Source of the DNA: a virus
Direction: 5' to 3' (one strand)
Length of the DNA: 64,000 nt
IMG/VR virus record: IMGVR_UViG_3300009163_003337
Span: 18,395 to 82,394 of that record
The notes under the pieces were generated by a model. That model did not search any database and had not been told where the DNA came from. It saw only the letters and a program-made list of their open reading frames with translations. Positions 25,741 to 33,474 of the stretch are shown piece after piece. Position 1 is the stretch's first letter. Each line of letters starts with the position of its first letter. Made by a program: the position numbers and the translations under genes.

Positions 25741-26161
25741 CATCACTATTTTCGTCATCTAACGGCTTAACGTAGATAAACCCACTATGCTGTGAGGAGT
25801 CTGACATAATGTCACAATATACCTTCTCCCGATATTTTTTTTCTGCTTCGTGATGACGATTTTCCTTTTTAATTCTATTAATGAAGGCATTAAAAGCAAT
25901 TGTTGTAAAATAGGCAAACGGATTAGATTCTGTTTCAAATTTATATTTTTTACGGGATAGCGCTGAGTACATCTTAATAAGAGCATCTCCTATCATGTCA
26001 TCCTTATAGGTGTAGTTAATAAAATTACTACTAAAGCTTAAGCCGTGAGCAATTTTTTTAACATTTTCCGCTAGATCATCTGTTAGTATATCAGATGTAT
26101 AGAAGCGGTGTAGTGATTCCTTAAATTCTTTCGGACTTATATAATAGTCGGCCTTAGACAT
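25730..26161 (-). CDS. 55: late-transcription sigma factor (T4 gp55-like)
   Basis: A 143-residue small sigma factor that directs host RNA polymerase to late promoters of the NATAAATA type. The sigma-70 region 2-like core is visible (SFSSNFINYTYKDDMIGDAL and NPFAYFTTIAFNAFINRIKKE). It is shorter than T4 gp55 (185 aa). The C-terminus is acidic (LDDENSDDEY) but lacks the hydrophobic pair of a T4-type sliding-clamp-binding tail. The late octamers found throughout the window are its expected targets. It overlaps the gp47 gene. Confidence 0.85.
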   Translation of the reverse strand: MSKADYYISPKEFKESLHRFYTSDILTDDLAENVKKIAHGLSFSSNFINYTYKDDMIGDALIKMYSALSRKKYKFETESNPFAYFTTIAFNAFINRIKKENRHHEAEKKYREKVYCDIMSDSSQHSGFIYVKPLDDENSDDEY

Positions 26162-26191
26162 ACCTTTATAATATACTATTAGTTTAAAATT

Positions 26192-27643
26192 TCAAGCAAT
26201 TTTTATTGGCTTAACACTATAATTAATTTGCTCCTGTTTATAAATTTCCTTGCGCATGTTACCGTGCTGCTGACTATAAAAAAACATATCATATAGATCT
26301 AATATTAATAGTTTATCCTTACTTTCGTGTAGTCTTAGTCCTCGACCTATTGATTGTACGGTTCTAATAAAAGACTTACCTCCAGCTGCAAATATAATAG
26401 TGTGTATATTCTTAATATTTACACCTGTAGAAAAAATAGCACTAATTGCAACGCATACAATATTTTTACTATTTTCCATAATTTGTTTTATCTTTTCTCT
26501 CTCATCTACACATACACTACCACGTATAAAGTAGATTTGCTTTTCTTTACACGTAGTTTGCAACAAATTATATATATTTTCACCGTGCTTGATATGATTA
26601 ACTAGTATGAGGATGTTGTTGTCTATACCAACGCATAACTTTGATATTACTTCATTACGACGAATACTATCTGCTAAAAATTCAAGCTCATTTCTATACT
26701 TATTTTGTGTTAATGTAGGTATCTTCTGTGATCCATGGTCCAATTGCAACATCTTAACTTCCACATTCGTTAGGTATTTTTCCTGTCTGAGCTCGTAACT
26801 ACTCTTTTCATATAGAACTGGACCAAATTTACCTGTTATATACCAACTATTAAACTTGCAGGGCGGTAAGGTACCAGTAAAGCCAAAGCGATTAGGTGTT
26901 TTAATCTTATTAATCACCTTGCTTATCTTATTATCAGGTTTAATACGATGAACCTCATCAACAATTAGTAAATCAACATACTTTACCCAGTCATTATTTG
27001 CAAATTGTGATAGAAGTATGCTCATATTACATATAACAATATTACAATTTGTATCAGGCACATTAGAACCTGTCCAGTAAGTCATACTATAGCTTATACC
27101 GTATAATTTAAACTCATTATATGTTTGTGATACAAGAGCCAAGTCTGGTACTATCATTAAACATTTAAAAGTTTCTTTATTATTACAATTTCTATAGTAA
27201 TTCTCTATTATTGCTGCGGTTATTAACGTTTTACCAGCTCCTGTACCTAATATGCAGGTTCCCCACCCGTTATCTACTGCCTTTTTAACGACATCAACCT
27301 GATAATTACGCAAACTTAGGTTAAGATCTGTATATAATTTATATGACCTACTTAAATTTAGCCGATTTTTAAGATTTTCAGAAATATTTACTGTATCTAG
27401 TATTTGATTTTGTATTAAGTACTGTCTAATCTCCCAATATAAGCCGAGATCACACATTCCTAGGGGTGTTATTACGTATTTACGTGTAGATATCTTAACA
27501 CTGCTTAATTTAAAGCGTTTTTGTATAAATTTAGCATCTGTATTAGCTATACTAAAGTATTCTCGTAAAGAACTATAGATTGCAGCGTCTTCACATGTAA
27601 TACTAAGTTTATTAGTGGTCTTAATATAGTCAAAAGTAATCAT
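26192..27643 (-). CDS. uvsW: UvsW helicase
   Basis: A 483-residue superfamily 2 DNA/RNA helicase that unwinds R-loops and branched DNA in T4 late replication. The motifs are in order: Walker A GTGAGKTL, DEVHRIKP (DEAH-like box II), FGFTGTLPP (motif III), and VQSIGRGLRLHE (motif VI with Arg finger). T4 UvsW is 503 aa. It stands between the sigma factor and uvsY genes, and fits the recombination set of uvsX, uvsY and 46/47. Confidence 0.92.
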   Translation of the reverse strand: MITFDYIKTTNKLSITCEDAAIYSSLREYFSIANTDAKFIQKRFKLSSVKISTRKYVITPLGMCDLGLYWEIRQYLIQNQILDTVNISENLKNRLNLSRSYKLYTDLNLSLRNYQVDVVKKAVDNGWGTCILGTGAGKTLITAAIIENYYRNCNNKETFKCLMIVPDLALVSQTYNEFKLYGISYSMTYWTGSNVPDTNCNIVICNMSILLSQFANNDWVKYVDLLIVDEVHRIKPDNKISKVINKIKTPNRFGFTGTLPPCKFNSWYITGKFGPVLYEKSSYELRQEKYLTNVEVKMLQLDHGSQKIPTLTQNKYRNELEFLADSIRRNEVISKLCVGIDNNILILVNHIKHGENIYNLLQTTCKEKQIYFIRGSVCVDEREKIKQIMENSKNIVCVAISAIFSTGVNIKNIHTIIFAAGGKSFIRTVQSIGRGLRLHESKDKLLILDLYDMFFYSQQHGNMRKEIYKQEQINYSVKPIKIA

Positions 27644-27666
27644 ATGAGTAATATATTGTTAATTTA

Positions 27667-28062
27667 TTACATAGTCTCCATAGCCATTATCTTAATGATA
27701 TTAGCTATATCAAATCCCATACTACTCATAATCTTTTCAACCTTTTCTAAGTACTCAATAGCAAACTCACAGTCTGTTATTTCAACTATAATTTTTTGAA
27801 TCTCTTCAGTTGTTTCAGCAGCTAAATCTGCCGTTTGTTGTGTGATTCTTACCGGTGCTTCAGTAATAATTCGAGATGCAATAGATATCTTAAGAGATTT
27901 CTTATGTTTAACTAGTCTATTAAGCTTTATCTTTAGATCTATTAGTCTGGCTGCCCAGTAATGTTTACGTGATGGCAATTTGAGTTGTACATCTTTAATA
28001 TTAAAGTCGTTTATTATAAGATCTTTCTCGATCTCTAACCGGTACTGTTCAATCAAATTCAC
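27667..28062 (-). CDS. uvsY: UvsY recombination mediator
   Basis: A 131-residue helical, basic protein. Length (T4 UvsY 137 aa), a central Lys-rich helix (LNRLVKHKKSLKISIASRI), a C-terminal helix (CEFAIEYLEKVEKIMSSMGF) and placement next to uvsW support UvsY. UvsY loads UvsX onto gp32-coated ssDNA. It is divergent from the + late gene run, with only 25 bp between. Confidence 0.72.
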   Translation of the reverse strand: MNLIEQYRLEIEKDLIINDFNIKDVQLKLPSRKHYWAARLIDLKIKLNRLVKHKKSLKISIASRIITEAPVRITQQTADLAAETTEEIQKIIVEITDCEFAIEYLEKVEKIMSSMGFDIANIIKIMAMETM

Positions 28063-28070
28063 ATTATCAT

Positions 28071-28078
28071 TATAAATA
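28071..28078 (+). promoter_or_regulatory. late promoter TATAAATA
   Basis: Perfect octamer 9 nt before the ATG at 28088. Confidence 0.65.
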
Positions 28079-28087
28079 TAATTATCT

Positions 28088-28342
28088 ATGAAATCAACTG
28101 TAACTTTTAAAGAATATTTTGAGATTTATGTTGAAGAAATGACGGTCGGTGGTGTTATGGGTGGAAGTACAGGAGGATTCAGTCCTAGTAATCCAACTAG
28201 CTCTGACTTTTATGCACCAGGTGATGCTCGTATAGCCACACCTGATCAATATATATGTACGAGAGCAGGAGCTATAAAACGCAATAAAAAAAGAGCTAAG
28301 AAAAGAGCTAAGAGAAAAACTAAGCATAATATTAAAAAATAA
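28088..28342 (+). CDS. putative capsid-targeted basic internal protein
   Basis: An 84-residue protein with a capsid-targeting-like N-terminus (MKSTVTFKEYFEIYVEEM, possible cut after Val-Glu-Glu). A Gly/Ser-rich middle follows (VGGVMGGSTGGF), then a very basic C-terminus (KKRAKKRAKRKTKHNIKK) that would bind DNA. T4-like marine phages have similar small Gly-rich basic proteins. The stop TAA overlaps the next ATG by one base. It is likely packaged with the genome. Confidence 0.65.
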   Translation: MKSTVTFKEYFEIYVEEMTVGGVMGGSTGGFSPSNPTSSDFYAPGDARIATPDQYICTRAGAIKRNKKRAKKRAKRKTKHNIKK

Positions 28343-28770
28343 TGAACTTAGGTCACTGGATTACCTCATTAGATACTACCGACGATGTTATACCGTACGG
28401 ATTTATATATAAGATTACATGTTTAATTAATTCTAGATCATATATCGGTAAAAAACAGTGTAAAACTATATTAAAACGTAGACCACTTAAAGGCAAACGT
28501 AATAAACGTCATGAAGAGCGTGAGACCGACTGGAAAATATACACTTCTTCATCGAGAGAACTTAATGAAGATATAGTGACATACGGTATGGAAAAATTTG
28601 TCTTTGAAATATTGCGTTTTTGTAATTCAAAATTTGAAATGTCATACTTTGAAGCTAAACTTCAATTTGAAGAGGAGGTCCTCTTAAGAGATGACTTTTA
28701 TAATGGCATTATTAACTTACGAATTGGTAGACCGAAAAACGCAAATGACTATAGAACACAGGATACCTAG
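28342..28770 (+). CDS. GIY-YIG-like endonuclease, conserved phage type
   Basis: A 142-residue protein with YGFIYKITCLINSRSYIGKK, a clear GIY-YIG core. A basic Lys/Arg stretch follows (PLKGKRNKRHEERETDW), then a helical part with a Glu-rich end (FEAKLQFEEEVLLRDDFYNG). Similar proteins are frequent in T4-like phages, usually annotated as putative Seg-type homing endonucleases, though their role is uncertain. It overlaps the preceding stop by one base and the following gene by 26 nt, so it is embedded in the late cluster. Confidence 0.72.
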   Translation: MNLGHWITSLDTTDDVIPYGFIYKITCLINSRSYIGKKQCKTILKRRPLKGKRNKRHEERETDWKIYTSSSRELNEDIVTYGMEKFVFEILRFCNSKFEMSYFEAKLQFEEEVLLRDDFYNGIINLRIGRPKNANDYRTQDT

Positions 28771-29269
28771 GTATGAACTTAAATTATTAAATTTTGATTT
28801 CATTCTTAAAGAGACTTTTAGCAAATTTAATAGTGACATAACCCTATATGGTATTAGTAACAATTTCGCAAAGAAGGATACTCAAAAATTTTTCGTAAAT
28901 GCACTAATTATTACTATTTGTGAGCGGATGAAGACAGGTAAAATAGCCTTATATATTAACAGTGACACATTATATTTAAATAATAATGAAAGAGATATAA
29001 TTCTTAATATTTCCCTTAAAACTATTAGAAAATTACCTTTTCAATTTATAATTAGTAATATACCAGTTGATTTTTTCGTTGAAGAGATACATAATAATGT
29101 TGTTGAGTCGGTGGTGATGCTCGAAACGCAACTGAATTACACTCGTAATTATGATACTCTTGAATATTCACTTAGAGATCTAGTTAAATTCCTTAAGACT
29201 CACAAGTTAAGCTATCTTTATGAAGTGTATTTTAAGCAATTAACCAATAAAATCCTGATAGTTAAATAA
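28745..29269 (+). CDS. hypothetical protein (174 aa)
   Basis: Begins MTIEHRIPRYELKLLNFDFI and overlaps the previous gene by 26 nt. Longer in-frame starts exist, but only in sequence already coding for the GIY-YIG gene. Two Asn-rich beta-prone segments (ALYINSDTLYLNNNERD) alternate with helices. There are no cysteines forming metal sites and no membrane helix. No family is recognised. Its stop lies within the late octamer of the next gene. Confidence 0.5.
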   Translation: MTIEHRIPRYELKLLNFDFILKETFSKFNSDITLYGISNNFAKKDTQKFFVNALIITICERMKTGKIALYINSDTLYLNNNERDIILNISLKTIRKLPFQFIISNIPVDFFVEEIHNNVVESVVMLETQLNYTRNYDTLEYSLRDLVKFLKTHKLSYLYEVYFKQLTNKILIVK

Positions 29270-29272
29270 ATA
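29265..29272 (+). promoter_or_regulatory. late promoter AATAAATA
   Basis: Octamer overlapping the upstream stop codon, exactly 5 nt before the ATG at 29278. Confidence 0.65.
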
Positions 29273-29277
29273 TAAAC

Positions 29278-29661
29278 ATGAGTAAATTTCTTAATTTAGT
29301 GGAGAGTAATCTACCTCCACAAGATCTTGATAAGAATAGAGAGGTTTTACGAGACTTACAGCAGCTTTTAAGTAAATCAGGCATAACGTCTTCACTAAAA
29401 ACTTTTAAGGATGTTGTAGTTATTACCGTAAATAATAAGGTTGTTGAGTTAGAGCTTAAACATATCTCACAATCTACAGAAGAAGAGGCAGAAGATCAGA
29501 CGGCTAAAATGATAGCAGCAGTTGCTGGTTTACCAGACCAAGGTATGAAAGGATTCATTCCGGGTACGACGTCAAACAAGCTTGCACAAGCCAAAAAAAC
29601 AATGGCTGATGCAGTCGGAATAATGGCTAATAAATTTAGAGATGCAGCAAACGCGAAATAA
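29278..29661 (+). CDS. putative capsid-targeted protein (127 aa)
   Basis: A 127-residue protein with N-terminus MSKFLNLVESNLPPQDL, matching the group pattern (Leu-Val-Glu near residue 9). The rest is predicted as a small alpha/beta domain plus an acidic Glu-rich helix (STEEEAEDQTAKM) and an Ala-rich C-terminal helix. The late promoter is at standard spacing. It is probably a head-internal or core protein. No family is recognised. Confidence 0.6.
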   Translation: MSKFLNLVESNLPPQDLDKNREVLRDLQQLLSKSGITSSLKTFKDVVVITVNNKVVELELKHISQSTEEEAEDQTAKMIAAVAGLPDQGMKGFIPGTTSNKLAQAKKTMADAVGIMANKFRDAANAK

Positions 29662-29664
29662 ATA
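29657..29664 (+). promoter_or_regulatory. possible late promoter AATAAATA abutting the start codon
   Basis: The octamer overlaps the upstream stop and ends directly at the ATG (0 nt), which is closer than usual, so its use as a promoter is doubtful. Confidence 0.35.
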
Positions 29665-30420
29665 ATGAATAATTTAAATAAATTATTTGAAAAGTATTAT
29701 AGAATACTTAACGAACAAGAGCCGCAAGAAGGAGATATACCTACAGCAACAGGTGATCAACAACAAGCAGTTGATACACCTGTTGATCAAGATAATCAAC
29801 AACCACCGGAGCCAGAAATTATAGTCACTCCAGGTGAGAAATATATTATAAATATTTTAATAAGTGCTTTTTGCTTTGACAAATCGAAGCTTACCAAGCC
29901 GCAATTAATAGAGGTTCGTAATTTAACTAGTAAAATTAATGACCTAAAGGGAAGTTCAATCGCTACCTCAATAGATCTAATTAAGCAGATTTTAAAATTA
30001 CAACCAAATACCGTTGTTAGGGAATTTAAAACACTTAATTTAATTAAACGTTATATACTAATAATTGATCAATCACTTGATGCTACAGATCTCAATAACT
30101 CACAACCTACTAATACAGTAGATCAACCTCTTAAAAATTTTAATAATAGACCTGAAGTGGGGGAATTGGAATTATCTAGACTTTGGCCGCAATATAGTGA
30201 TTTAATAATATCAGCAATAGAACACATACCGACAGTTAGCGATTTTTTAATATTAAGGCCAAGTATTAATAAGTTTATTGAAGAAGATCCAATAGAATTA
30301 GTTACTGTAATTAAAGACCTTCTAACATTCCGTAGCAGTGAGGTAACCGATAAACGAGACAAGTTGCCTGACCCGGATATTGATTCTCCTACCTCAGATC
30401 TGCCTTTAGATTCTCTATAA
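29665..30420 (+). CDS. putative capsid-targeted protein (251 aa)
   Basis: A 251-residue protein starting MNNLNKLFEKYYRILNEQEP, which fits the capsid-targeting pattern with a Leu-Asn-Glu site. An acidic, Gln/Pro-rich linker follows, then a helical domain of about 150 residues (EKYIINILISAFCFDKSKL; TLNLIKRYILIIDQSLDATD). The C-terminus is acidic with several Asp-Pro pairs. No catalytic motif is visible. It is probably a head-internal or core protein, co-transcribed with the preceding gene. Confidence 0.6.
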   Translation: MNNLNKLFEKYYRILNEQEPQEGDIPTATGDQQQAVDTPVDQDNQQPPEPEIIVTPGEKYIINILISAFCFDKSKLTKPQLIEVRNLTSKINDLKGSSIATSIDLIKQILKLQPNTVVREFKTLNLIKRYILIIDQSLDATDLNNSQPTNTVDQPLKNFNNRPEVGELELSRLWPQYSDLIISAIEHIPTVSDFLILRPSINKFIEEDPIELVTVIKDLLTFRSSEVTDKRDKLPDPDIDSPTSDLPLDSL

Positions 30421-30421
30421 T

Positions 30422-30509
30422 ATGCCTAATCGTAAATTAACAACTATTTATAGCAGCTTTAGACACATCGCAAACAGATATTGAAAACGAAATAGCTAAG
30501 TATGATTAA
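30422..30509 (+). pseudogene. tiny ORF interrupted by a frameshift (about 28 aa)
   Basis: Frame 1 reads MPNRKLTTIY and then continues poorly. Omitting one base near 30452 gives AALDTSQTDIENEIAKYD and a TAA that overlaps the next start (ATGATTAA), the same overlap as between the genes at 32983 and 33467. The fused peptide looks like a compact small protein. It may be real, broken, or chance. Confidence 0.35.
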
Positions 30510-31305
30510 TTTTAAAGAATATTACCGTGTTATAGTCGAAGGAGGAAATATATTTACTGTAGATCCTACAGTACGTATTCAATTAGCATATATTAAACCA
30601 ACAGTTGATATGCTTTCAAATATTGTTAATATTAAAAATCTTGATAACTGTTTGTTGGGTAGTACTGGAAAAAGAGAGTCCTCAGGTGATTTAGATATAG
30701 CAATTGACAGTAAAAAATATACTAAAGATGAAATAACAAACTTATTAATTAAGTGGTGTGAAGATCCAGAGCGTAATTTTGTACCTAAATATTATATTGC
30801 TAGAGCCGGGGATAGTAAAAGTTGGCTCCGAGCATCTGGAGATCAGCTACACTTTAGAACACCTATAGTAGGTTTAGATGGTCAGTTTGTACAAACAGAC
30901 TTCATGTTTGTACAAGATATTAAATGGGCTAAATTTGTATTAGCTAATGATGAAGCAAGTCCTTATAACGGTAAACACAGAGGTGTAATATTATCAACTC
31001 TTGCTAAGAATATTAACTGTAAGTGGAGTGGTTTAAAGAGTATAACAAATAGAACATCAGGAGCGGTTGTTGAGGGTTCAAATCCAGATAGAGTTGCTCA
31101 AATACTACTAGGCGATAAGAATGCTAAGAAAGGTAACCTTAAGACAATTCCAAACATCCTATCATTTCTATATAAAAAATATAATGATGTAGAGGTAGTT
31201 TTAAACATATTAGTTGCCGCGCGACAGATAATACTTAAAGACGGTTTAGATATAGCTACATTACTACCACAGCAAAAATTAAAAGCAAAGGTAGAAAATG
31301 ATTAA
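30502..31305 (+). CDS. capsid-targeted nucleotidyltransferase (Pol beta superfamily)
   Basis: A 267-residue protein with N-terminus MINFKEYYRVIVEGG, near-identical in style to the next gene's. The nucleotidyltransferase core is LLGSTGKRESSGDLDIAID (G-S...D-x-D, two catalytic Asp) with the third acidic residue in QTDFMFV. C-terminal helices follow, as in tRNA-nucleotidyltransferase or MNT-type enzymes. The substrate could be nucleic acid or a host protein. I infer virion packaging from the N-terminal peptide and position. It overlaps the next gene by 8 nt. Confidence 0.72.
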   Translation: MINFKEYYRVIVEGGNIFTVDPTVRIQLAYIKPTVDMLSNIVNIKNLDNCLLGSTGKRESSGDLDIAIDSKKYTKDEITNLLIKWCEDPERNFVPKYYIARAGDSKSWLRASGDQLHFRTPIVGLDGQFVQTDFMFVQDIKWAKFVLANDEASPYNGKHRGVILSTLAKNINCKWSGLKSITNRTSGAVVEGSNPDRVAQILLGDKNAKKGNLKTIPNILSFLYKKYNDVEVVLNILVAARQIILKDGLDIATLLPQQKLKAKVEND

Positions 31306-31840
31306 CTTTAAACAATTTTTCGAACAGCTACAAAATGTAGAGACAATAGCTGTCTTACCAGGAGGTTTTAAACCACCTACAAAAGGACATTTTTTAGCAT
31401 TAGAAAATATTTTACAAGATGCTAATAAGGGAGTTATTTTTATAGGTAAGAGTCCTCGTGACGGTATAGATCAAGAAATGTCATATCAAATATGGTCTAT
31501 TTACAAACCCTATCTTTCAAAGCCTGTTGAAATTGTTAAGAGTGATGTTACACCTGTTAAATCTACCTATGATCTTGCTACTGAACATACTAACGTTAAT
31601 ATAATTGTTGGAGCAGGCTCAAAAGATAACGATATAATGAGATATAATTATTTTATTAAAAATACGGAGAAATATCCTCATGTTGTTGTGACTCCTATTA
31701 ACATTCAAGGAGGTAATATTAGTGGAACTAAAGTTAGAGATATGATACTTTCGAAAGATCCTAATGTAGTTAATTATTTTGTGCCAGACAATATTAAGGA
31801 AACAGATAGAGAAAGAATTAAGAATATACTTAATATATAA
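31298..31840 (+). CDS. capsid-targeted NMN-adenylyltransferase-like enzyme
   Basis: A 180-residue member of the cytidylyl/adenylyltransferase family. It has the dinucleotide site VLPGGFKPPTKGHFLALEN (the His-x-x-His motif in T-K-G-H form) and the second motif ISGTKVRDMI near residue 142. These are the usual marks of NadM/NadR-type NMN adenylyltransferases that make NAD. The N-terminus MINFKQFFEQLQ is an added peptide before the catalytic domain, of the capsid-targeting-like type. A packaged NAD-related enzyme could affect NAD-based defence, which is inference. Confidence 0.75.
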   Translation: MINFKQFFEQLQNVETIAVLPGGFKPPTKGHFLALENILQDANKGVIFIGKSPRDGIDQEMSYQIWSIYKPYLSKPVEIVKSDVTPVKSTYDLATEHTNVNIIVGAGSKDNDIMRYNYFIKNTEKYPHVVVTPINIQGGNISGTKVRDMILSKDPNVVNYFVPDNIKETDRERIKNILNI

Positions 31841-31843
31841 ATA
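31836..31843 (+). promoter_or_regulatory. late promoter TATAAATA
   Basis: Perfect octamer across the upstream stop codon, 11 nt before the ATG at 31855. Confidence 0.55.
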
Positions 31844-31854
31844 TTATATTAGCA

Positions 31855-32964
31855 ATGCATAATAAACAACTATCAAATATTTATAGTAAAGGAGTCCTTG
31901 GTAATTTCATCAAGAAACCTCTATATCTACGCGTTTTAGGTGAAGCAGACGAAAAAATTAAAAAGTATAGTAAGCGTGAATTAGCGATAATTATTGCAGC
32001 TAAAGATCCAAATTTAACTGTAGGTTCTTGCAGTAAAGATACACGGGTTCAGCCAAAAGGTCCATATGATGTAACTAAATTTATTCAGACATTAGAAGAT
32101 GCTAAACTATCAATTGTTAAGATAGTTAAGCCGGGTGAGGATGGATCTACTTCTAGTCTACTTCGTACATATATTGTACAAGACGAAAACGAAAATGAAT
32201 ATCCCGTTGTATTAGGCAAGGGTAAAGGTTTTGGTACAAGGGATGAAAATTTTGTTCTAGATAATTTAAAGGAACAAATAAAATCTCTATTAATACAAGA
32301 TGATACTGATTACATTACTATTGAGATAAATGGTGAGAGTCAAAAAGTTGACGGTATTGAAACTACCCCAAAAACCCCAAAGAGTGATTTTAATTTTACT
32401 TACAAAGGTAAACCAGTATTATTTATCTCACATAAAGCAGGTAAAAAAGCCTCTGACTACCAGCAATACGGAGGAATGACATGTAAAGCAGGTAAGGATA
32501 TATGTCAACATGAAGAGATAGAGGATTTTGTTGATCAGATTAAAGAGAGATATGCAGACGGTATGCCTCCTGGTAAGTCTTTATGGAAGAGGATTAGAGA
32601 TCCTAAGCTTAAAAAACTTTCTCTTTTTGGTCCGGATTACGGTGAAAAATACGGAGAAGATAATGTTAATGGCTTGTATCAAGGTAATATAAAAATTGTT
32701 CCAGCTGATAATGATACATATAAACTTGAAGCACATCATATTATATACAATGACGATATACCAGATGGAGAATACGAGCCAGTATTATACGCAAGATATA
32801 GTGGATCAAGAGGCGGTAATCACGGAATTAAAGATTTAAGAACTGCAATTTTACCAATAGCAAAAATATCTAAAAATACACAAGATGTTAAATTAAACAA
32901 GGCTAATATTAATGCATTAGATAATACCGAGTCTAAAATAGAGGACTTATTGTTAAATAACTAG
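31855..32964 (+). CDS. capsid-targeted probable PD-(D/E)xK nuclease-like protein
   Basis: A 369-residue protein. The N-terminus continues as LYLRVLGEADEKIKKYSK, with a Leu-Gly-Glu site inside a longer leader than in its neighbours. The middle has a Glu (GTRDENFVLDNLKEQI), then KSDFNFTYKGKPVLFISHKAGK: the order E...D...(I/V)xxK fits the PD-(D/E)xK nuclease fold. QQYGGMTCKAG follows, as in proteins I have seen in other phages. A Cys/His site (CKAGKDICQHEE) lies downstream. A nuclease role is inferred, not proven. Confidence 0.6.
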   Translation: MHNKQLSNIYSKGVLGNFIKKPLYLRVLGEADEKIKKYSKRELAIIIAAKDPNLTVGSCSKDTRVQPKGPYDVTKFIQTLEDAKLSIVKIVKPGEDGSTSSLLRTYIVQDENENEYPVVLGKGKGFGTRDENFVLDNLKEQIKSLLIQDDTDYITIEINGESQKVDGIETTPKTPKSDFNFTYKGKPVLFISHKAGKKASDYQQYGGMTCKAGKDICQHEEIEDFVDQIKERYADGMPPGKSLWKRIRDPKLKKLSLFGPDYGEKYGEDNVNGLYQGNIKIVPADNDTYKLEAHHIIYNDDIPDGEYEPVLYARYSGSRGGNHGIKDLRTAILPIAKISKNTQDVKLNKANINALDNTESKIEDLLLNN

Positions 32965-32969
32965 AATAG

Positions 32970-32977
32970 CATAAATA
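32970..32977 (+). promoter_or_regulatory. late promoter CATAAATA
   Basis: Octamer with exactly 5 nt to the ATG at 32983. Confidence 0.65.
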
Positions 32978-32982
32978 GTATT

Positions 32983-33474
32983 ATGCTAAAACGTAGAGAT
33001 CAAAATTTGTTATCAGAAGCTTACGGTCAAGTAGGTGGCTGTGATCTAAGTGCTCCGAGCTTAATGGGTAAGCCTGTTATGATAACAATGGATATGCCAG
33101 GCACAGAGGTATATAATAGTCATGATCATAACCATGATCACGAGCACAATAGTGAAGAGCAGGATCCAAGCGAAATAGAAATGGCATTATCTGAGCTACA
33201 TAAGCTTGCAGAATATGCGCCAAAGTTAAAGGAGATCGTTGAGGATCTACCTTCTCTCGAAGGTTGGGTATCCTCGAAAATAACAAAAGCATCGGACTAT
33301 ATTTCATCTGTTTATCACTGGCTTGAGTACCAGCAACACGAAGGTTGCGGAGAACATAGTCAAGAAATGTTCAATACAGGTAGTGAAGACTCAGGCTGTG
33401 AATATGCGAAGCAAGGGTGTGAGTGTGGAGGATGTAGTGATTGTGGAGGATGTAGTGATTGTACCTATGATTAA
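32983..33474 (+). CDS. capsid-targeted Cys/His-rich protein
   Basis: A 163-residue protein with N-terminus MLKRRDQNLLSEAYGQVGG (Leu-Leu-Ser-Glu site). A His/Asp/Asn-rich stretch follows (HDHNHDHEHN), then an acidic helical domain containing SKITKASDYISSVYHWLEYQ. The Cys-rich tail ends GCECGGCSDCGGCSDC. The tail and the His stretch probably bind metal. The tail is encoded by a duplicated 18-bp unit. Similar helical domains are known in marine T4-like phages; the Cys-rich tail looks like an addition. It overlaps the next start by 8 nt. Confidence 0.65.
   Translation: MLKRRDQNLLSEAYGQVGGCDLSAPSLMGKPVMITMDMPGTEVYNSHDHNHDHEHNSEEQDPSEIEMALSELHKLAEYAPKLKEIVEDLPSLEGWVSSKITKASDYISSVYHWLEYQQHEGCGEHSQEMFNTGSEDSGCEYAKQGCECGGCSDCGGCSDCTYD
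33424..33459 (+). repeat. two tandem 18-bp repeats encoding a Cys-Gly-Gly-Cys-Ser-Asp unit
   Basis: Two identical 18-bp copies (33424-33441 and 33442-33459) encode repeated CGGCSD units in the tail of the Cys-rich protein, a recent in-frame duplication. Confidence 0.85.

Noticed and set aside
29657-29664. Octamer abutting the ATG at 29665 as a certain promoter
   Set aside because: The 0-nt spacing is inconsistent with transcription start before the codon; kept only as low-confidence.
33077-33307. Antisense ORF opposite the Cys/His-rich protein
   Set aside because: Lies opposite a well-supported gene with a promoter and has no start signal.
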